Assembly: GCA_026984045.1 (NCBI GenBank)
Contig: JALSSV010000085.1
Span: 1-36,586, forward strand
From: Chromatiales bacterium
GTDB lineage: Bacteria > Pseudomonadota > Gammaproteobacteria > UBA6429 > Thiohalophilaceae
Length of the DNA stretch: 36,586 nt
Direction: 5' to 3'
Position 1 is the stretch's first letter. Each line of letters starts with the position of its first letter. The translations under genes and the position numbers were made by a program. The notes under the pieces were generated by a model, which saw only the letters and a list, made by a program, of their open reading frames with translations, ran no database searches and was not told where the DNA came from. This document shows, piece by piece, positions 6,262 through 14,127 of this stretch.

Positions 6262-6579
6262 TTACTCGTCGAAGGATTTTTCGAAGTTGAGCATCTTGTC
6301 GGCCACCCGGCTGGAATCCACCCGGTATTCGCCGCTGGCGATGGCCTGTTTCATCCGGTTCACCCGCTCGGCATCGAACGGCGGCTGATCGGTGGCCAGG
6401 CGGCGTTCGATGTCCTTGAGGCGGGCGGCGGTCGAGGTCAGGCTGACCTTGTCGTCCCCGCTGTCGCTGCGGTCACCGGCCCGGTGGTTCCGGTCGGCGT
6501 CGTTGCCAACCCGGCTCGTGTTCCGGTTGCCTGCCTGTCCGGTGCGGGCAGAATGGATGCCGGTGATGTCGTTTGCCAT
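6262..6579 (-). CDS. flgM: Anti-sigma-28 factor FlgM
   Basis: This 105-residue protein has the FlgM layout. A low-complexity, probably disordered N-terminal half (N, R, D, G-rich) is followed by 'DKVSLTSTAARLKDIERRLA' and the conserved C-terminal FliA-binding part 'DAERVNRMKQAIASGEYRVDSSRVADKMLNFEKSF'. FlgM holds the flagellar sigma factor FliA inactive until the hook-basal body is finished, then is secreted. It lies between flgA and flgN. It has its own FliA-type promoter at 6613-6639, giving the classical autoregulatory loop, and may also be read from the sigma-54 promoter upstream of flgA. Confidence 0.93.
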   Translation of the reverse strand: MANDITGIHSARTGQAGNRNTSRVGNDADRNHRAGDRSDSGDDKVSLTSTAARLKDIERRLATDQPPFDAERVNRMKQAIASGEYRVDSSRVADKMLNFEKSFDE

Positions 6580-6612
6580 GGATGACTGCTCCTGGATCTA
6601 TCTCTGATATGA

Positions 6613-6639
6613 ATATCGTCCCGCCGCGCGGAAACTTTA
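6613..6639 (-). promoter_or_regulatory. Sigma-28 (FliA) promoter of flgM
   Basis: On the minus strand TAAAGTTT (6639-6632), an 11-nt spacer (6631-6621) and GACGATAT (6620-6613) match the enterobacterial FliA consensus TAAAGTTT-N11-GCCGATAA, with the -35 identical. The -10 ends 33 nt before the flgM start. Confidence 0.8.
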
Positions 6640-6674
6640 GCCGGACGGGGGTGATTCCGAATCCCCTCCGGGGT

Positions 6675-7385
6675 TCAAAGATTCACCCGCACGGTCCCGA
6701 AATCGACCACGGTCGCCTGCACGACCCGCTTGCTGCGGGTGTTGCGCACCCGAATGGTATCACCGCGCCGCCCCTCGCCGAGCGCCTTGCCCCGCACCCG
6801 GATGACCAGGTTGCCCGCCTGCGCCAGGATGGTGACCAGTTGGCCTCGCTTCACCAGGCGGGGCGGTGTCACCACGGCGGGGGTGAGAACCCGGCCCTTG
6901 CGCAGGCTGCGGCGGGCCACCATGTCAAGGATTTCCTCGCTGCGCCGGAAGTAACCACTCACCAGTCGCGAGATGTCGCGGCGCACGGCGATCACGTCGT
7001 CCGGCCCCAGCATGCTGCCGCGGGGGAGGTTGTGGCGGGCCACCAGGACCGTGTCGAAGCGGCGGATGGTCACGCCAAGGCGGATCTTCCAGCCGGGGCG
7101 ATCCGGGCAGCGCACCTGGAGGCTGCTGCGGCCCAGTTCGCGCGCGTCTTCCGGTCTCGATACCTCCAGCGGGCGGCGGCAGGGTGCCAGACGCAGGCGC
7201 GGATCCAGATGACCGATTTCCACCCGGGTGTCCGGATCATCGTATTGCCGGGCGAGGAAATCGCTTGCCGCCTGGCGAATGCGCTCCGGCGATTGCCAGG
7301 CGGCCTGCGCCGGGCCGCTCAGGACCAGCAGGGCCACCAGGAGGCGGTGGGCCAGCCGGCGGAAAGGCAGGGATGACAGGGGCAT
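6675..7385 (-). CDS. flgA: Flagellar P-ring assembly chaperone FlgA
   Basis: This 236-residue periplasmic protein is required for FlgI polymerisation into the P ring. It begins with a Sec signal peptide (RRLAHRLLVALLVLSGPAQA), probably cleaved after AQA near residue 28. The following part has 'RIRQAASDFLARQYDD', 'GHLDPRLRLAPCRRPLEV' and 'WKIRLGVTIRRFDTVLVARHNLPRGSMLGPDDV'. It ends with the SAF-like C-terminal module 'VKRGQLVTILAQAGNLVIRVRGKALGEGRRGDTIRVRN', the hallmark of FlgA. The start at 7385 is supported by GGAG seven nt upstream. A perfect sigma-54 promoter lies 44-59 nt upstream. Gene order flgA-flgM-flgN divergent from cheV matches other polar-flagellate gammaproteobacteria. Confidence 0.93.
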   Translation of the reverse strand: MPLSSLPFRRLAHRLLVALLVLSGPAQAAWQSPERIRQAASDFLARQYDDPDTRVEIGHLDPRLRLAPCRRPLEVSRPEDARELGRSSLQVRCPDRPGWKIRLGVTIRRFDTVLVARHNLPRGSMLGPDDVIAVRRDISRLVSGYFRRSEEILDMVARRSLRKGRVLTPAVVTPPRLVKRGQLVTILAQAGNLVIRVRGKALGEGRRGDTIRVRNTRSKRVVQATVVDFGTVRVNL

Positions 7386-7428
7386 GACGGTTCTCCAAAC
7401 GGGCGATCGCAATGGGTGGCAGGATTCA

Positions 7429-7444
7429 AGCAATTGCCGTGCCA
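7429..7444 (-). promoter_or_regulatory. Sigma-54 (RpoN) promoter of flgA
   Basis: The minus strand reads TGGCACGGCAATTGCT (7444-7429), a full match to the -24/-12 consensus TGGCAC-N5-TTGC[A/T]. It faces flgA, whose start is at 7385. In gammaproteobacteria such flagellar promoters are driven by a FleQ/FlrA-type activator; no activator site was identified here. Confidence 0.88.
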
Positions 7445-7468
7445 GAGAAGCAATTGTCGCCGGCTGCC

Positions 7469-7495
7469 TCAAGCTTCCCCGGGCGGGGCCGATAG
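7469..7495 (+). promoter_or_regulatory. Sigma-28 (FliA) promoter of cheV-cheR
   Basis: TCAAGCTT (7469-7476), 11 nt (7477-7487), then GCCGATAG (7488-7495). The -10 matches 7 of 8 consensus bases and the -35 keeps the AAG and TT core. It lies 37 nt before the cheV ATG and is back-to-back with the sigma-54 promoter of flgA, so flagellar class order is split within one 150-nt interval. Confidence 0.8.
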
Positions 7496-7532
7496 GGGTA
7501 CAGAATCCGAACAGGCAACCCCGGGAGGCGAC

Positions 7533-8459
7533 ATGGCCGGCATCATGGCGGAAGTGGATCAGCGCACCAATCTGGTGGGCGAGAACCGCATGGAGCTGCT
7601 GTTGTTCCGACTCGGCTCGCGTCAGCGTTTTGGTATCAACGTGTTCAAGGTCCGGGAGGTCATCCAGTGCCCTGCCCTGACGCGCATGGTCAGTGCCGAT
7701 CCCAAGGTTCGCGGGGTGGCCAACCTGCGGGGACAGACCATCTCGGTGATCGACCTGGCCCAGGCCATCGGCATGCGCCCCCTGCCCGACGAGGCGGAGT
7801 GCTTCGTCATCGTGACCGAGTACAACCGGAGCGTGCAGGGCTTTCTGGTCTCCGGCGTGGATCGGATCGTCAACCTCAACTGGAAGGAGATTCACTCCCC
7901 ATCCCGGGGACTGGGCCGTTACAACTACATGACCGCGGTCACGGAGGTGGACGGCGAACTGGTGGAAATCATTGATGTCGAGAAGGTGCTGGCCGAGCTG
8001 ACCGGGATCACTACCGATCTGACCGAGCCGGAGGATTATTCGGAACTCACCGAACGGCGGATCCGGGTGCTGGTGGTGGACGATTCGAGCGTGGCCCGCA
8101 ACCAGATCAAGCGCACCCTTGAGCAGATGGGCATGGAATGCACCCTGGCCGCCAATGGTCGGGAGGGGCTGGAGATCCTGCAGGGCTGGGTGGCCGGGGG
8201 CAACAAATTGCAGGATTACGTCGACATTCTGATCTCCGACGTGGAGATGCCGGAGATGGACGGCTACACCCTCACCACCGCAGTCCGCGATGACGAACGT
8301 CTGAAGGCCCTGCCGGTATTGTTGCACACCTCCCTGAGTGGGGTATTCAACAAGAACATGGTGCAGAAGGTGGGCGCCGATCTCTTCGTGCCCAAGTTCA
8401 ATGCCGATGAGCTGGCCCGGGAGGTGAATGGCTTGCTGGAAAGCAAGGGGCTGATCTGA
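7533..8459 (+). CDS. cheV: Chemotaxis coupling/response protein CheV
   Basis: This 308-residue protein has a CheW domain (about 18-160) followed by a CheY-like receiver (about 176-302). The CheW part includes 'FRLGSRQRFGINVFKVREVI' and 'VRGVANLRGQTISVIDLAQAIG'. The receiver has the acidic pair D183/D184, phospho-acceptor D236 in 'ISDVEMPEMDGY', T266 and K288, so it should be phosphorylatable. CheV links chemoreceptors to CheA and tunes sensitivity. The start at 7533 is chosen over an upstream in-frame ATG (7416) because GGGAGG (7523-7528) sits 4 nt before it and the FliA promoter lies between the two. cheR begins 26 nt after its stop, so they form one unit. Confidence 0.93.
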   Translation: MAGIMAEVDQRTNLVGENRMELLLFRLGSRQRFGINVFKVREVIQCPALTRMVSADPKVRGVANLRGQTISVIDLAQAIGMRPLPDEAECFVIVTEYNRSVQGFLVSGVDRIVNLNWKEIHSPSRGLGRYNYMTAVTEVDGELVEIIDVEKVLAELTGITTDLTEPEDYSELTERRIRVLVVDDSSVARNQIKRTLEQMGMECTLAANGREGLEILQGWVAGGNKLQDYVDILISDVEMPEMDGYTLTTAVRDDERLKALPVLLHTSLSGVFNKNMVQKVGADLFVPKFNADELAREVNGLLESKGLI

Positions 8460-8485
8460 ACCGGATCGGACCAGGAAAGGGAAAC

Positions 8486-9340
8486 GTGCAGGCCGTGACC
8501 AAGAACGTCCTCTCCAGTCAGGACTACGACGCCTTTCGCCACTTCCTCGAGGAAGCCAGCGGCATCGTGCTGGGCGACAACAAGCATTATCTGGTGACCA
8601 GCCGCCTGAACCGGCTGACCGAGGAGTTCCGCTTCGAGTCGCTGGGCGCGCTGCTCGAAGCGCTCCGTCAGGGGCGCGACCGCAAGCTGCAGGAACGGGT
8701 GGTGGACGCCATGACCACCAACGAAACGAGCTGGTTCCGCGACACCTATCCCTACGAGATGCTGAAGAACAGCATTCTCCCCGAACTGGCCCGGCGCAAG
8801 GTCAATCCCCTGCGGATCTGGTCGGCGGCCAGCTCCACCGGCCAGGAGGCCTATTCGATCAGCATGGTGATCCACGAATTCCAGCAGGCCAATCCCGGCG
8901 CCCTGCCGGGGCGGGTCGAGATCGTCGGCACCGACATTTCCGCCAGCGTGGTCGCCCAGGCCCGCCAAGGCCGCTACGACGATCTGAGCATGGCTCGCGG
9001 CCTCACGCCCGAGCGCAAGAGCCGCTTCTTCACCGACAACGGTGACGGGAGCTGGAGCGTGAAGCCCGAGATCAAGGCACGCACCCGTTTCACCGAACTC
9101 AACCTGCTCAAGAGTTACGCCCTGCTCGGGCGTTTCGACATTATCTTCTGCCGCAACGTGCTCATCTACTTCTCCAGCGAACTGAAGACCGACATCCTCG
9201 ATCGCATGGCTCAGGTCCTCAATCCCGGCGGCTACCTGTTCCTGGGCGGCTCCGAAACCCCCAGCGGCTATTCCCGCGCCTACGAAATGGTCCGCTTCCC
9301 CGAAGGGGTGGTGTACCGCAAAAAGGATAACGGCCGGTAG
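8486..9340 (+). CDS. cheR: Chemotaxis protein methyltransferase CheR
   Basis: This 284-residue S-adenosylmethionine-dependent enzyme methylates glutamates on chemoreceptors. It has an N-terminal helical CheR_N domain (about 10-65), then the catalytic domain with 'TTNETSWFRD' (77-86), the SAM-binding 'ASSTGQEAYS' (115-124), 'GTDIS' (148-152), 'CRNVLIYF' (222-229) and 'LFLGGSE' (251-257). All key blocks are intact and the length is normal. The start is a GTG at 8486 preceded by AGGAAAGGG. There is no C-terminal tether extension. A chemoreceptor that could be a substrate is encoded at 24948. Confidence 0.94.
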   Translation: MQAVTKNVLSSQDYDAFRHFLEEASGIVLGDNKHYLVTSRLNRLTEEFRFESLGALLEALRQGRDRKLQERVVDAMTTNETSWFRDTYPYEMLKNSILPELARRKVNPLRIWSAASSTGQEAYSISMVIHEFQQANPGALPGRVEIVGTDISASVVAQARQGRYDDLSMARGLTPERKSRFFTDNGDGSWSVKPEIKARTRFTELNLLKSYALLGRFDIIFCRNVLIYFSSELKTDILDRMAQVLNPGGYLFLGGSETPSGYSRAYEMVRFPEGVVYRKKDNGR

Positions 9341-9353
9341 GCACCCGCGCCGT

Positions 9354-9430
9354 CGAAAAATCCAGCGCAAAGGCGCGAAGGCGCAAAGAACGCAAAGGTT
9401 TTCCATGCAGGAGCGGCGCAAGCCGCGATA
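9354..9430. repeat. Intergenic dispersed repeat (GCAAAG-type tract plus GCGGC-GCAA-GCCGC hairpin)
   Basis: The 340-nt gap after cheR starts with a degenerate short-period tract (GCGCAAAGG, GCGCGAAGG, GCGCAAAG, ACGCAAAGG at about 9365-9398). A unit with hairpin GCGGC-GCAA-GCCGC follows (9413-9426). The hairpin unit and its flanks (GCAGG ahead, GAT behind) recur after parC at 31635-31648. The tract resembles, with A for G, the CGCAGAG repeats around parE. These look like REP-type intergenic repeats; no coding capacity is credible. Confidence 0.6.
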
Positions 9431-9473
9431 CCACGGAACATCCGGACTACCCGGTTTGCATGAATTCGCCTTT

Positions 9474-9489
9474 CCCCCGGCGCCGGGGG
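9474..9489. terminator. GC palindrome downstream of cheR
   Basis: CCCCCGGCGCCGGGGG is a perfect 16-nt palindrome, about 135 nt after the cheR stop and 145 nt before the flgB sigma-54 promoter. It probably isolates the cheV-cheR transcript from flgB. The tract after it (9500-9560) is pyrimidine-rich with no gene. Its function is inferred from position. Confidence 0.35.
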
Positions 9490-9633
9490 AGTGGGGGCCC
9501 CTTGTATCTTTTCCCTTGACTCTTTCCCCTGCCCCTCTTCCCCCTGCCGTGCCCCGGCAACACCTTGCCGTCGCACCGTTTTTGCTGCGGCACTATCAAG
9601 GCAAGTCACTGATTATCCAAGCCAAACCAATCC

Positions 9634-9649
9634 TGGCACGGCCGTTGCA
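9634..9649 (+). promoter_or_regulatory. Sigma-54 (RpoN) promoter of the flgB operon
   Basis: TGGCACGGCCGTTGCA is a perfect -24/-12 element. The predicted start site near 9660 gives a leader of about 22 nt to flgB at 9682, with AAGGA in between. It should drive flgBCDEFGHI. Confidence 0.9.
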
Positions 9650-9681
9650 CCTTACGGGCAGAACCCGAAGGAAACACGACC

Positions 9682-10080
9682 ATGCCCCTCAGCCTCGACA
9701 AGACCATCGACGTCCATACCCGGGCCCTGCACCTGCAGGCACGGCGCGCCGAACTGCTCGGCGCCAACCTGGCCAACGCCGACACGCCCGGTTACAAGGC
9801 TCGGGACATCGACTTCCGGGCCGCCATGGCCGCGGCGGCCGACGGTGCTGCCGGCGGCCCTCTGAAAGTGACCCGCGCCGGGCACGTGCAGCCGGAAGGC
9901 TTCACGCCCGACGGTGAGCTGCTCTACCGCCAGCCCCTGCAGCCCTCGCTGGACGGCAACACCGTGGAGACCCAGGTGGAGATGGCCGAATTCGCCGAGA
10001 ACGCGGTGCGCTATCTCGCCACCCTGCGTTTTCTTTCCGGCAAGTTCAACACCTATCTGACCGCATTCCGGGGTGAATGA
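9682..10080 (+). CDS. flgB: Flagellar basal-body rod protein FlgB
   Basis: This 132-residue proximal rod protein builds the rod section nearest the MS ring after export through the flagellar type III system. It begins 'MPLSLDKTIDVHTRALHLQARRAELLGANLANADTPGYKARDIDF', containing the N-terminal rod/hook signature ANLANADTPGYKARD. It ends with the amphipathic 'VETQVEMAEFAENAVRYLATLRFLSGKFNTYLTAFRG' helix needed for polymerisation. Length is normal. It is the first gene of the operon behind the perfect sigma-54 promoter, and its stop overlaps or abuts flgC. Confidence 0.95.
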   Translation: MPLSLDKTIDVHTRALHLQARRAELLGANLANADTPGYKARDIDFRAAMAAAADGAAGGPLKVTRAGHVQPEGFTPDGELLYRQPLQPSLDGNTVETQVEMAEFAENAVRYLATLRFLSGKFNTYLTAFRGE

Positions 10081-10082
10081 CC

Positions 10083-10499
10083 ATGAGCCTGTTCAACGTC
10101 TTCGATACGGCCGGCACCGGGATGTATGCCCAGTCGGTGCGCCTCAACACCACGTCGAGCAACCTGGCCAATGCCAACAGCGCCAGCAGCAGCATCGATC
10201 GTACCTACCGCGCCCGGGAACCGGTGTTCGGCCAGATCCTCAAGGATCCCTTCAGTCCCGACGGCACGGCCATCGGTGTCAAGGTGCTGGGCGTGGTGGA
10301 AAGCCAGGCGCCGCTGCGCCGCGAATACAATCCTGGCAATCCCAACGCCGACGAGGAGGGCTATGTATACATGCCCAATGTCAACGTGGTGGAGGAGATG
10401 GCCAACATGATTTCCGCTTCCCGCAGCTACCAGACCAACGTGGAAGTGATGAACACTGCCAAGGAGATGCTGATGCGGACCCTGGCCATGGGCCAGTAG
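10083..10499 (+). CDS. flgC: Flagellar basal-body rod protein FlgC
   Basis: This 138-residue rod protein starts 'MSLFNVFDTAGTGMYAQSVRLNTTSSNLANANS'. The N-terminal motif 'SSNLANANSASSS' and the C-terminal 'VYMPNVNVVEEMANMISASRSYQTNVEVMNTAKEMLMRTL' are diagnostic of FlgC. An ATG six nt earlier (10077) overlaps the flgB stop as ATGA and would add MT. The 10083 start is preferred because MSLFNVFD aligns with the usual FlgC beginning and GGGGTG lies at better spacing. The protein is exported without a cleaved signal. Confidence 0.95.
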   Translation: MSLFNVFDTAGTGMYAQSVRLNTTSSNLANANSASSSIDRTYRAREPVFGQILKDPFSPDGTAIGVKVLGVVESQAPLRREYNPGNPNADEEGYVYMPNVNVVEEMANMISASRSYQTNVEVMNTAKEMLMRTLAMGQ

Positions 10500-10512
10500 T
10501 CAGGAGAAGATC

Positions 10513-11217
10513 ATGAACGAACTCGACAAAACCAACGCCACGTCTTTCGAGAACCTGGGGCTGAAGACGGCGAACAAGCCGCTCAAGCAACAGCATCTAG
10601 GTCAGGAAGACTTCATGAAGCTGATGACCACTCAGCTCAATCATCAGGATCCCTTCAAGCCGATGGAAAACGGCGAATTCCTCACCCAGATGGCCCAGTT
10701 CAGCGCGGTCACCGGGCTCAAGGAAATCAAGGACGAATTCAAGGATCTGTCGACGGCCCTGCAGTCCAGCCAGGCCCTGCAGGCCTCGAGCCTGGTGGGC
10801 AAACGGGTGCTGGTGCCGGGCAATCAGACCACCCTGCCCGACAAGGGGCCGCTGCGCGGGGCCGTGGATCTGCCCGCCAGCACCAGCAACCTGAGCATCA
10901 AGATCACCGATGCCCGGGGCGAGCTGGTCAAGACCCTCGATCTCGGCAGCAAGCCGGCGGGTACGGTGCACTTCTCCTGGGACGGGAAGATGACCGTGCC
11001 GGGTCACGACGGCGAGCCCGACAGCGAGCAGCGGGCAGCTGCGGGCACGTATCACATCACCGCCGAGGCGCTGGTGGACGGCAAGCCCCAGGCCGTGGAC
11101 ACGCTGGTCGTGGATGCAGTGGAAAGCGTTTCGCTCGGCCAGCCGGGCCAGCCCATGACCCTCAATCTGAGTCAGGCCGGCAGTACCCGCCTGACCGCCG
11201 TCAAGCAGATCATGTAA
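10513..11217 (+). CDS. flgD: Flagellar hook cap/assembly protein FlgD
   Basis: This 234-residue scaffold caps the growing hook and is later discarded. The conserved N-terminal block 'LGQEDFMKLMTTQLNHQDPFKPMENGEFLTQMAQFSAVTGLKEI' at about residues 33-76 is the FlgD signature. The C-terminal half ('GKRVLVPG...', 'ISITDARGELVKTLDLG'-like, 'FSWDGK...G...AAGTYHITAEA') corresponds to the Tudor-like and FnIII-like FlgD core. AGGAGA precedes the ATG by about 5 nt. It lies between flgC and flgE with tight spacing. Confidence 0.93.
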   Translation: MNELDKTNATSFENLGLKTANKPLKQQHLGQEDFMKLMTTQLNHQDPFKPMENGEFLTQMAQFSAVTGLKEIKDEFKDLSTALQSSQALQASSLVGKRVLVPGNQTTLPDKGPLRGAVDLPASTSNLSIKITDARGELVKTLDLGSKPAGTVHFSWDGKMTVPGHDGEPDSEQRAAAGTYHITAEALVDGKPQAVDTLVVDAVESVSLGQPGQPMTLNLSQAGSTRLTAVKQIM

Positions 11218-11244
11218 CCGGACACCGCCAGAAGGAGACTCATC

Positions 11245-12501
11245 ATGCCATTTCGTTCCGCCCTTTCCGGCATCAATGCCGCCAGTGAAGAACTCAAGGT
11301 GATCGGCAACAACATCGCCAATGCCGGCACTACCGGTTTCAAGCAATCCCGCGCCGAGTTCGCCGACGTGTACGCGGCGACCGAGGGAGGCAGTTCCAAC
11401 TCCATCGGTGCCGGGGTGCGCCTTGCCGCTGTCACCCAGCAGTTCGGCCAGGGCAACATCGGTTTCACCGACAACAAGCTGGACCTGGCCATCAACGGCC
11501 GCGGCTTCTTCATCCTCGACGACAACGGCACCCGCAGCTATACCCGTTCCGGCGCCTTCCAGGTGGATCGGGACGGCTATGTGGTGAACAACAACAATCA
11601 AAAACTGATCGTCAACAATGCCGACGAACAGGGCAACATCACCGGGGCGGTGGGTCCCCTGCGGCTGGACAATGCCAACATCACCCCCCATGCCACGGAC
11701 ATGATCGACGTGGGCGTGAACCTCGACAGTGCCCAGAAGCCACCGACCACGCAACCCTTCGACCCGGAGATCCCCAACTCCTTCAACCATTCCACCTCGC
11801 TGACCATCTACGACTCGCTCGGCACCGCGCATCTGGCCACCATGTACTACGTGAAGGGCGAGCAGCCCAATGAATGGAAGACGCACCTGTTCATCGACGG
11901 CAAGGATGCGCGTGGCGCCCAGCAGCCGCCCTATACGGCCGACATCCTCAAATTCGATGGCGCCGGTGCCCTGGCCAGCATCAATGGCACGCCGGTGCCA
12001 CCCGGCACCATCAGCTACGACAACATTCAGGTGGGCAATGGCGCCGATCCGCTGAATCTCACCATCAACCTGCTCTCGGCCACGCCCATCACCCAGTATG
12101 GCAGCCGTTTCAACGTCAGCTCTCTGAAACAGAACGGTTTCACCTCCGGGCGTCTGAGTGGCTTCGACATCAACGATCAGGGCGTCATCAAGGCGCGCTA
12201 CAGCAACGGCCAGTCCAAGGTCATCGGCCAGGTGAGCCTGGCCGACTTCAAGAATCCGCAGGGCCTGCGCCCCCTGGGCGATACGAGCTGGGCGGAAAGC
12301 TTCTCCTCCGGGCCCGCCCTGGTGGGTACACCCGGTTCCGGCAGTCTCGGCGTGCTGCAGTCGGGTGCGCTGGAGAACTCCAACGTCAATCTGACCGAGC
12401 AGCTCGTGAACATGATCCATGCGCAGCGCAATTTCCAGGCCAATGCGCAGATGATCACCACGGCCGACACGATTACCCAGACCGTGATCAACATCCGCTG
12501 A
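11245..12501 (+). CDS. flgE: Flagellar hook protein FlgE
   Basis: This 418-residue hook subunit has the N-terminal rod/hook block '[39 protein letters not shown]'. The domain with '[37 protein letters not shown]' and the hook-specific '[21 protein letters not shown]' follow. The C-terminal polymerisation helix is '[45 protein letters not shown]'. Length is normal for FlgE without a large extra surface domain. AAGGAGA is properly placed ahead of the ATG. Hook completion is the checkpoint at which FlgM, encoded at 6262-6579, is exported. Confidence 0.95.
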   Translation: MPFRSALSGINAASEELKVIGNNIANAGTTGFKQSRAEFADVYAATEGGSSNSIGAGVRLAAVTQQFGQGNIGFTDNKLDLAINGRGFFILDDNGTRSYTRSGAFQVDRDGYVVNNNNQKLIVNNADEQGNITGAVGPLRLDNANITPHATDMIDVGVNLDSAQKPPTTQPFDPEIPNSFNHSTSLTIYDSLGTAHLATMYYVKGEQPNEWKTHLFIDGKDARGAQQPPYTADILKFDGAGALASINGTPVPPGTISYDNIQVGNGADPLNLTINLLSATPITQYGSRFNVSSLKQNGFTSGRLSGFDINDQGVIKARYSNGQSKVIGQVSLADFKNPQGLRPLGDTSWAESFSSGPALVGTPGSGSLGVLQSGALENSNVNLTEQLVNMIHAQRNFQANAQMITTADTITQTVINIR

Positions 12502-12516
12502 ACGAGGCCCTGATCC

Positions 12517-13257
12517 ATGGATCGCATGCTCTATACCGCCATGACCGGCGCCCGCCAGATCCAGCAGGCGCAGAAACTCACGGCCAACAATCTCGCCAAC
12601 ATCAGCACCGGCGGATTCCGGGCGGATCTGGCGGCCATGCGCAGCATGCCCCTGTTCGGTGATGGTCTGCCCACCCGGGTGTTCGCCATGACCGAGAAGG
12701 CCGGGGTGGACTTCACGCCCGGCTCGCTCATGACCACCGGCCGCGAGCTGGACATCGCCATCAACGGCGATGGCTGGATCGCCGTGCAGGGGCGGGACGG
12801 CCGGGAAGCCTATACCCGGGCCGGTGCCCTCGAAATCGACACCGCCGGCCAGCTCATTACGGCCGCTGGCCTGCCGGTGCTGGGGGACAACGGCCCCATC
12901 AACGTGCCGCCGGCTGCCCAGGTGGTGATCGGCAAGGACGGCACCCTGAGCATCGTGCCTCGCGAGAGCACCGCCAACGACATCACCCAGGTGGATCGCA
13001 TCAAGCTGGTGCGGCCACCCCTGGCCGATCTGGTCAAGGGCGCAGATGGCCTGTTTCGCACCCGCAATGGCCGGCCGGCCGAGGCGGATGCCGCCGTCGA
13101 GGTGATTTCCGGCTCTCTCGAGACGAGCAACGTCAACGCCGCCTCGGAACTGGTCAACATGATCGAGCTGGCACGCCAGTTCGAGATGCAAGTCAAGCTG
13201 ATGCGCTCGGCTGAAGAGAACGAACAACGGGCGGCACGGATCCTGCAATTGTCCTGA
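12517..13257 (+). CDS. flgF: Flagellar proximal rod protein FlgF
   Basis: This 246-residue rod subunit starts 'MDRMLYTAMTGARQIQQAQKLTANNLANISTGGFRADLAAM' and continues 'LDIAINGDGWIAVQGRDGREAYTRAGALEIDTAGQLITAAGLPVLGDNGPI'. It ends '[48 protein letters not shown]'. The start 'MDRMLYTAMTGA' and shorter length distinguish it from FlgG. The stop is followed by a 70-nt gap before flgG, the longest gap inside the operon; no promoter was recognised there. Confidence 0.94.
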   Translation: MDRMLYTAMTGARQIQQAQKLTANNLANISTGGFRADLAAMRSMPLFGDGLPTRVFAMTEKAGVDFTPGSLMTTGRELDIAINGDGWIAVQGRDGREAYTRAGALEIDTAGQLITAAGLPVLGDNGPINVPPAAQVVIGKDGTLSIVPRESTANDITQVDRIKLVRPPLADLVKGADGLFRTRNGRPAEADAAVEVISGSLETSNVNAASELVNMIELARQFEMQVKLMRSAEENEQRAARILQLS

Positions 13258-13327
13258 TACGGCAGGCCTGATATCACGGGTCTGAGCAGGATACGGAACC
13301 GGCCCATCATTACAGGAGTCAACGACC

Positions 13328-14113
13328 ATGAGCGGATCCCTCTGGGTCTCCAAGACCGGCCTCGAAGCCCAGCAGAACCGGCTGTCGGTCATCAGCAACA
13401 ACCTGGCCAATGTCAACACCACCGGCTTCAAGCGCTCCCGCGCGCTGTTCGAGGATTTGCTGTACCAGCACGTGCGCCAGGCCGGCGGCGCCAGCAGCCA
13501 GGATACGGAGCTGCCTTCCGGCCTGTCCTACGGGGTGGGTGTGCGTACCGTGGCCACTCAGAAGCTGCACACCCAGGGCAGCATCGTGCAAACCGAAAAC
13601 CGCCTGGACGTGGCCATCCAGGGTCATGGTTATTTCCAGATCGAGATGCCCAATGGCGACATCGCCTACAGCCGCAACGGCGAATTCCAGCTCGATTCCC
13701 AGGGCCAACTGGTCACCGCGAGCGGTTATCGCCTGTCACCCAACATCGTCATTCCCGAGAACGCCATCAACGTCACCATCGGCCGCGACGGCACCGTGTC
13801 GGTGCTGCAACCCGGCAACGCCACGCCGGCGCAGGTGGGGACCATCCAGCTCGCCGATTTCGTCAACCGGGCCGGCCTGCAGCCCATCGGTGAGAACCTC
13901 TATCTGGAAACCGCCGCCAGCGGCGCCCCGCAGGTGGGCAACCCCGACTCGCTGGGGCTTGGCTCACTGGTGCAGGGATCGCTGGAAACCTCCAACGTCA
14001 ACGTGGTGGAGGAACTGGTGAACATGATCGAAACCCAGCGTGCCTACGAGATGAACTCCAAGGCCATCTCCACGGCGGATCAGATGCTGCAATACGTGAA
14101 CAACAATCTCTGA
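13328..14113 (+). CDS. flgG: Flagellar distal rod protein FlgG
   Basis: This 261-residue distal rod subunit passes through the P and L rings. Diagnostic parts are '[50 protein letters not shown]' (N-terminus), '[45 protein letters not shown]', '[14 protein letters not shown]' and the C-terminal '[42 protein letters not shown]'. AGGAG precedes the ATG. It has the usual length and is immediately followed by flgH. Confidence 0.96.
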   Translation: MSGSLWVSKTGLEAQQNRLSVISNNLANVNTTGFKRSRALFEDLLYQHVRQAGGASSQDTELPSGLSYGVGVRTVATQKLHTQGSIVQTENRLDVAIQGHGYFQIEMPNGDIAYSRNGEFQLDSQGQLVTASGYRLSPNIVIPENAINVTIGRDGTVSVLQPGNATPAQVGTIQLADFVNRAGLQPIGENLYLETAASGAPQVGNPDSLGLGSLVQGSLETSNVNVVEELVNMIETQRAYEMNSKAISTADQMLQYVNNNL

Positions 14114-14127
14114 CGAGGTAGCGTGAG

